Below are positions 4,856 to 5,394 of a DNA stretch of 5,394 nt, piece after piece. This stretch comes from Ruminococcus sp. GTDB taxonomy: Bacteria > Bacillota > Clostridia > Oscillospirales > Ruminococcaceae. Every line of letters begins with the position of its first letter. Within the stretch, counting starts at the first letter, position 1. Below the pieces are notes generated by a model, which made no database searches, was not told the origin of the DNA, and saw only the letters and a list, made by a program, of their open reading frames with translations. The position numbers were made by a program, and so were the translations under genes. Where the stretch lies: NCBI GenBank assembly GCA_031262625.1, contig JAISHJ010000031.1, forward strand, positions 1 to 5,394, given 5' to 3'.

Positions 4856-5101
4856 ATGAAAGAAATGCTTCTTAATGATGATGACCTCGGGCAGATTGTA
4901 GGCGGTGTCGGTTTAGGCAGTGTACAGCCCGGTATGAGAGATTTTGATATATATAACACAGTCTGCGATAACTACAAACGGAGAATCGGTGTCTTCGGAA
5001 ACAATTCAAACTCGCCGAAAATCTGTAAAAACTGCGGTAATTTAATGAATGACGGCAACGTCTATTATTGCGACAGCGTTTCTAACCCGCAAAGCGTATA
5101 A
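4856..5101 (+). CDS. Small protein with double-glycine-type leader and four-cysteine core; unrecognised
   Basis: An 81-aa product I do not recognise. Residues 1-17 end LLNDDDLGQIVGG and fit the double-glycine leader rule at L-12, N-11, D-8, L-7, I-4, G-2 and G-1. That predicts cleavage after G17 by a C39-peptidase ABC exporter and a 64-aa core. The core has cysteines at 37, 57, 60 and 72. CKNCGNLMNDGNVYYC (57-72) resembles half of a small zinc ribbon, but the final CxxC lacks its last Cys (V75 in its place); C37 could be a fourth ligand, or the cysteines could form disulfides. No membrane segment is seen. It has its own AGGGG six bases before the ATG, and the flgL ribosome binding site follows its stop at once, so it sits within the flgK-flgL transcript. 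It could be a secreted bacteriocin-like or signalling peptide, or a flagellar accessory protein with a coincidental GG. No transporter is visible here. Confidence 0.72.
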   Translation: MKEMLLNDDDLGQIVGGVGLGSVQPGMRDFDIYNTVCDNYKRRIGVFGNNSNSPKICKNCGNLMNDGNVYYCDSVSNPQSV

Positions 5102-5116
5102 AGGAGATAATGACAC

Positions 5117-5394
5117 ATGGGTATGAGAATTACACAGCGAATGACAAACCGAATGTATCTTCGGAACAACAATTTGACTATGACAAACCTTTCCGATTCG
5201 TACAAGAGGATTATCACGCAGGCTAAATACACGCGGACGTCTGAAAATCCGCTTAATTCAGAAAAGTCGATGTCTATACGCAAGGGACTTCGCGACCTTG
5301 ACATATGGGATGATAATATAAGTACTGCTCACGAACTTTTCACCACTGCGGAGACGAGTTTGTCGCAGGTTGCTTCCGACCTTTACACCACTCG
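5117..5394 (+). CDS. flgL: FlgL, flagellar hook-associated protein 3 (N-terminal part; continues beyond window)
   Basis: The first 92 codons are visible and the frame is still open at the window edge. The N-terminus MGMRITQRMTNRMYLRNNNL matches the FlgL/flagellin D0 start 'MRIT..m....l.nl...'. It is followed by LSDSYKRIITQAKYTRTSEN (25-44), the flagellin-family 'l...q..issGkri.r.seDP' block, then RKGLRDLDIWDDNISTAHEL and TAETSLSQVASDLY (78-91), typical of FlgL D1 helices. FlgL sits between FlgK and the filament and is exported with FlgN help. AGGAG at 5102-5106 lies ten bases before the ATG at 5117, immediately after the preceding stop. A second in-frame ATG at 5123 is possible but farther from this site. 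fliW and csrA often follow flgL in Firmicutes but are beyond view. Confidence 0.93.
   Translation, partial: MGMRITQRMTNRMYLRNNNLTMTNLSDSYKRIITQAKYTRTSENPLNSEKSMSIRKGLRDLDIWDDNISTAHELFTTAETSLSQVASDLYTT

Noticed and set aside
4309..4959. 216-aa open frame on the minus strand at the flgK 3' end
   Set aside because: It is antisense to the conserved FlgK C-terminus and the small gene, and crosses the 16-bp repeat; its Cys/Val-rich translation looks like a shadow.

Overview
The window looks like a stretch of a Gram-positive Clostridia-type chromosome (Firmicutes/Bacillota), possibly an Oscillospiraceae/Ruminococcaceae-like gut lineage. The evidence is a walJ-rlmH pair next to a flagellar flgM-flgN-flgK-flgL run, AGGAG-type ribosome binding sites, ATG starts and moderate GC. 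The lineage is inferred from gene content and style, not from a marker gene. All genes are on the + strand.

Left third (1-1452), housekeeping: the last 57 codons of a penicillin-binding transpeptidase with its KTG box; a complete WalJ/YycJ-type metallo-beta-lactamase-fold hydrolase; and RlmH, the 23S rRNA pseudouridine methyltransferase. RlmH starts inside the walJ stop codon (ATGA overlap), so the two are very probably translationally coupled. WalJ and RlmH are also neighbours in Bacillus-type walRK loci.

Right two thirds (1453-5394), flagellar late-assembly block: flgM (anti-sigma-28), flgN (export chaperone), flgK (first hook-filament junction protein, unusually long at 723 aa), a small unrecognised gene, and the start of flgL (second junction protein). 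A candidate sigma-28 promoter lies upstream of flgM. This gives the usual logic: FlgM holds sigma-28 until the hook is complete, FlgN delivers FlgK and FlgL to the exporter, and FlgK/FlgL form the junction on which the filament is built.

Two things stand out. First, the 81-aa gene between flgK and flgL encodes a peptide whose first 17 residues fit the canonical double-glycine leader at every key position (L-12, N-11, D-8, L-7, I-4, G-2, G-1), followed by a 64-aa core with four cysteines. That is the architecture of a peptide matured and exported by a C39-peptidase ABC transporter, placed inside a flagellar operon. Second, each of the four spacers from rlmH to this small gene carries its own short tandem repeat with a different unit (9, 8/31, 22 and 16 bp). 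Two of them are arrays of G-tracts on the coding strand, one with four G5 tracts that meet the standard G-quadruplex pattern just upstream of flgK. No spacer exceeds 300 bases, and no tRNA, rRNA, CRISPR or transposase was seen.
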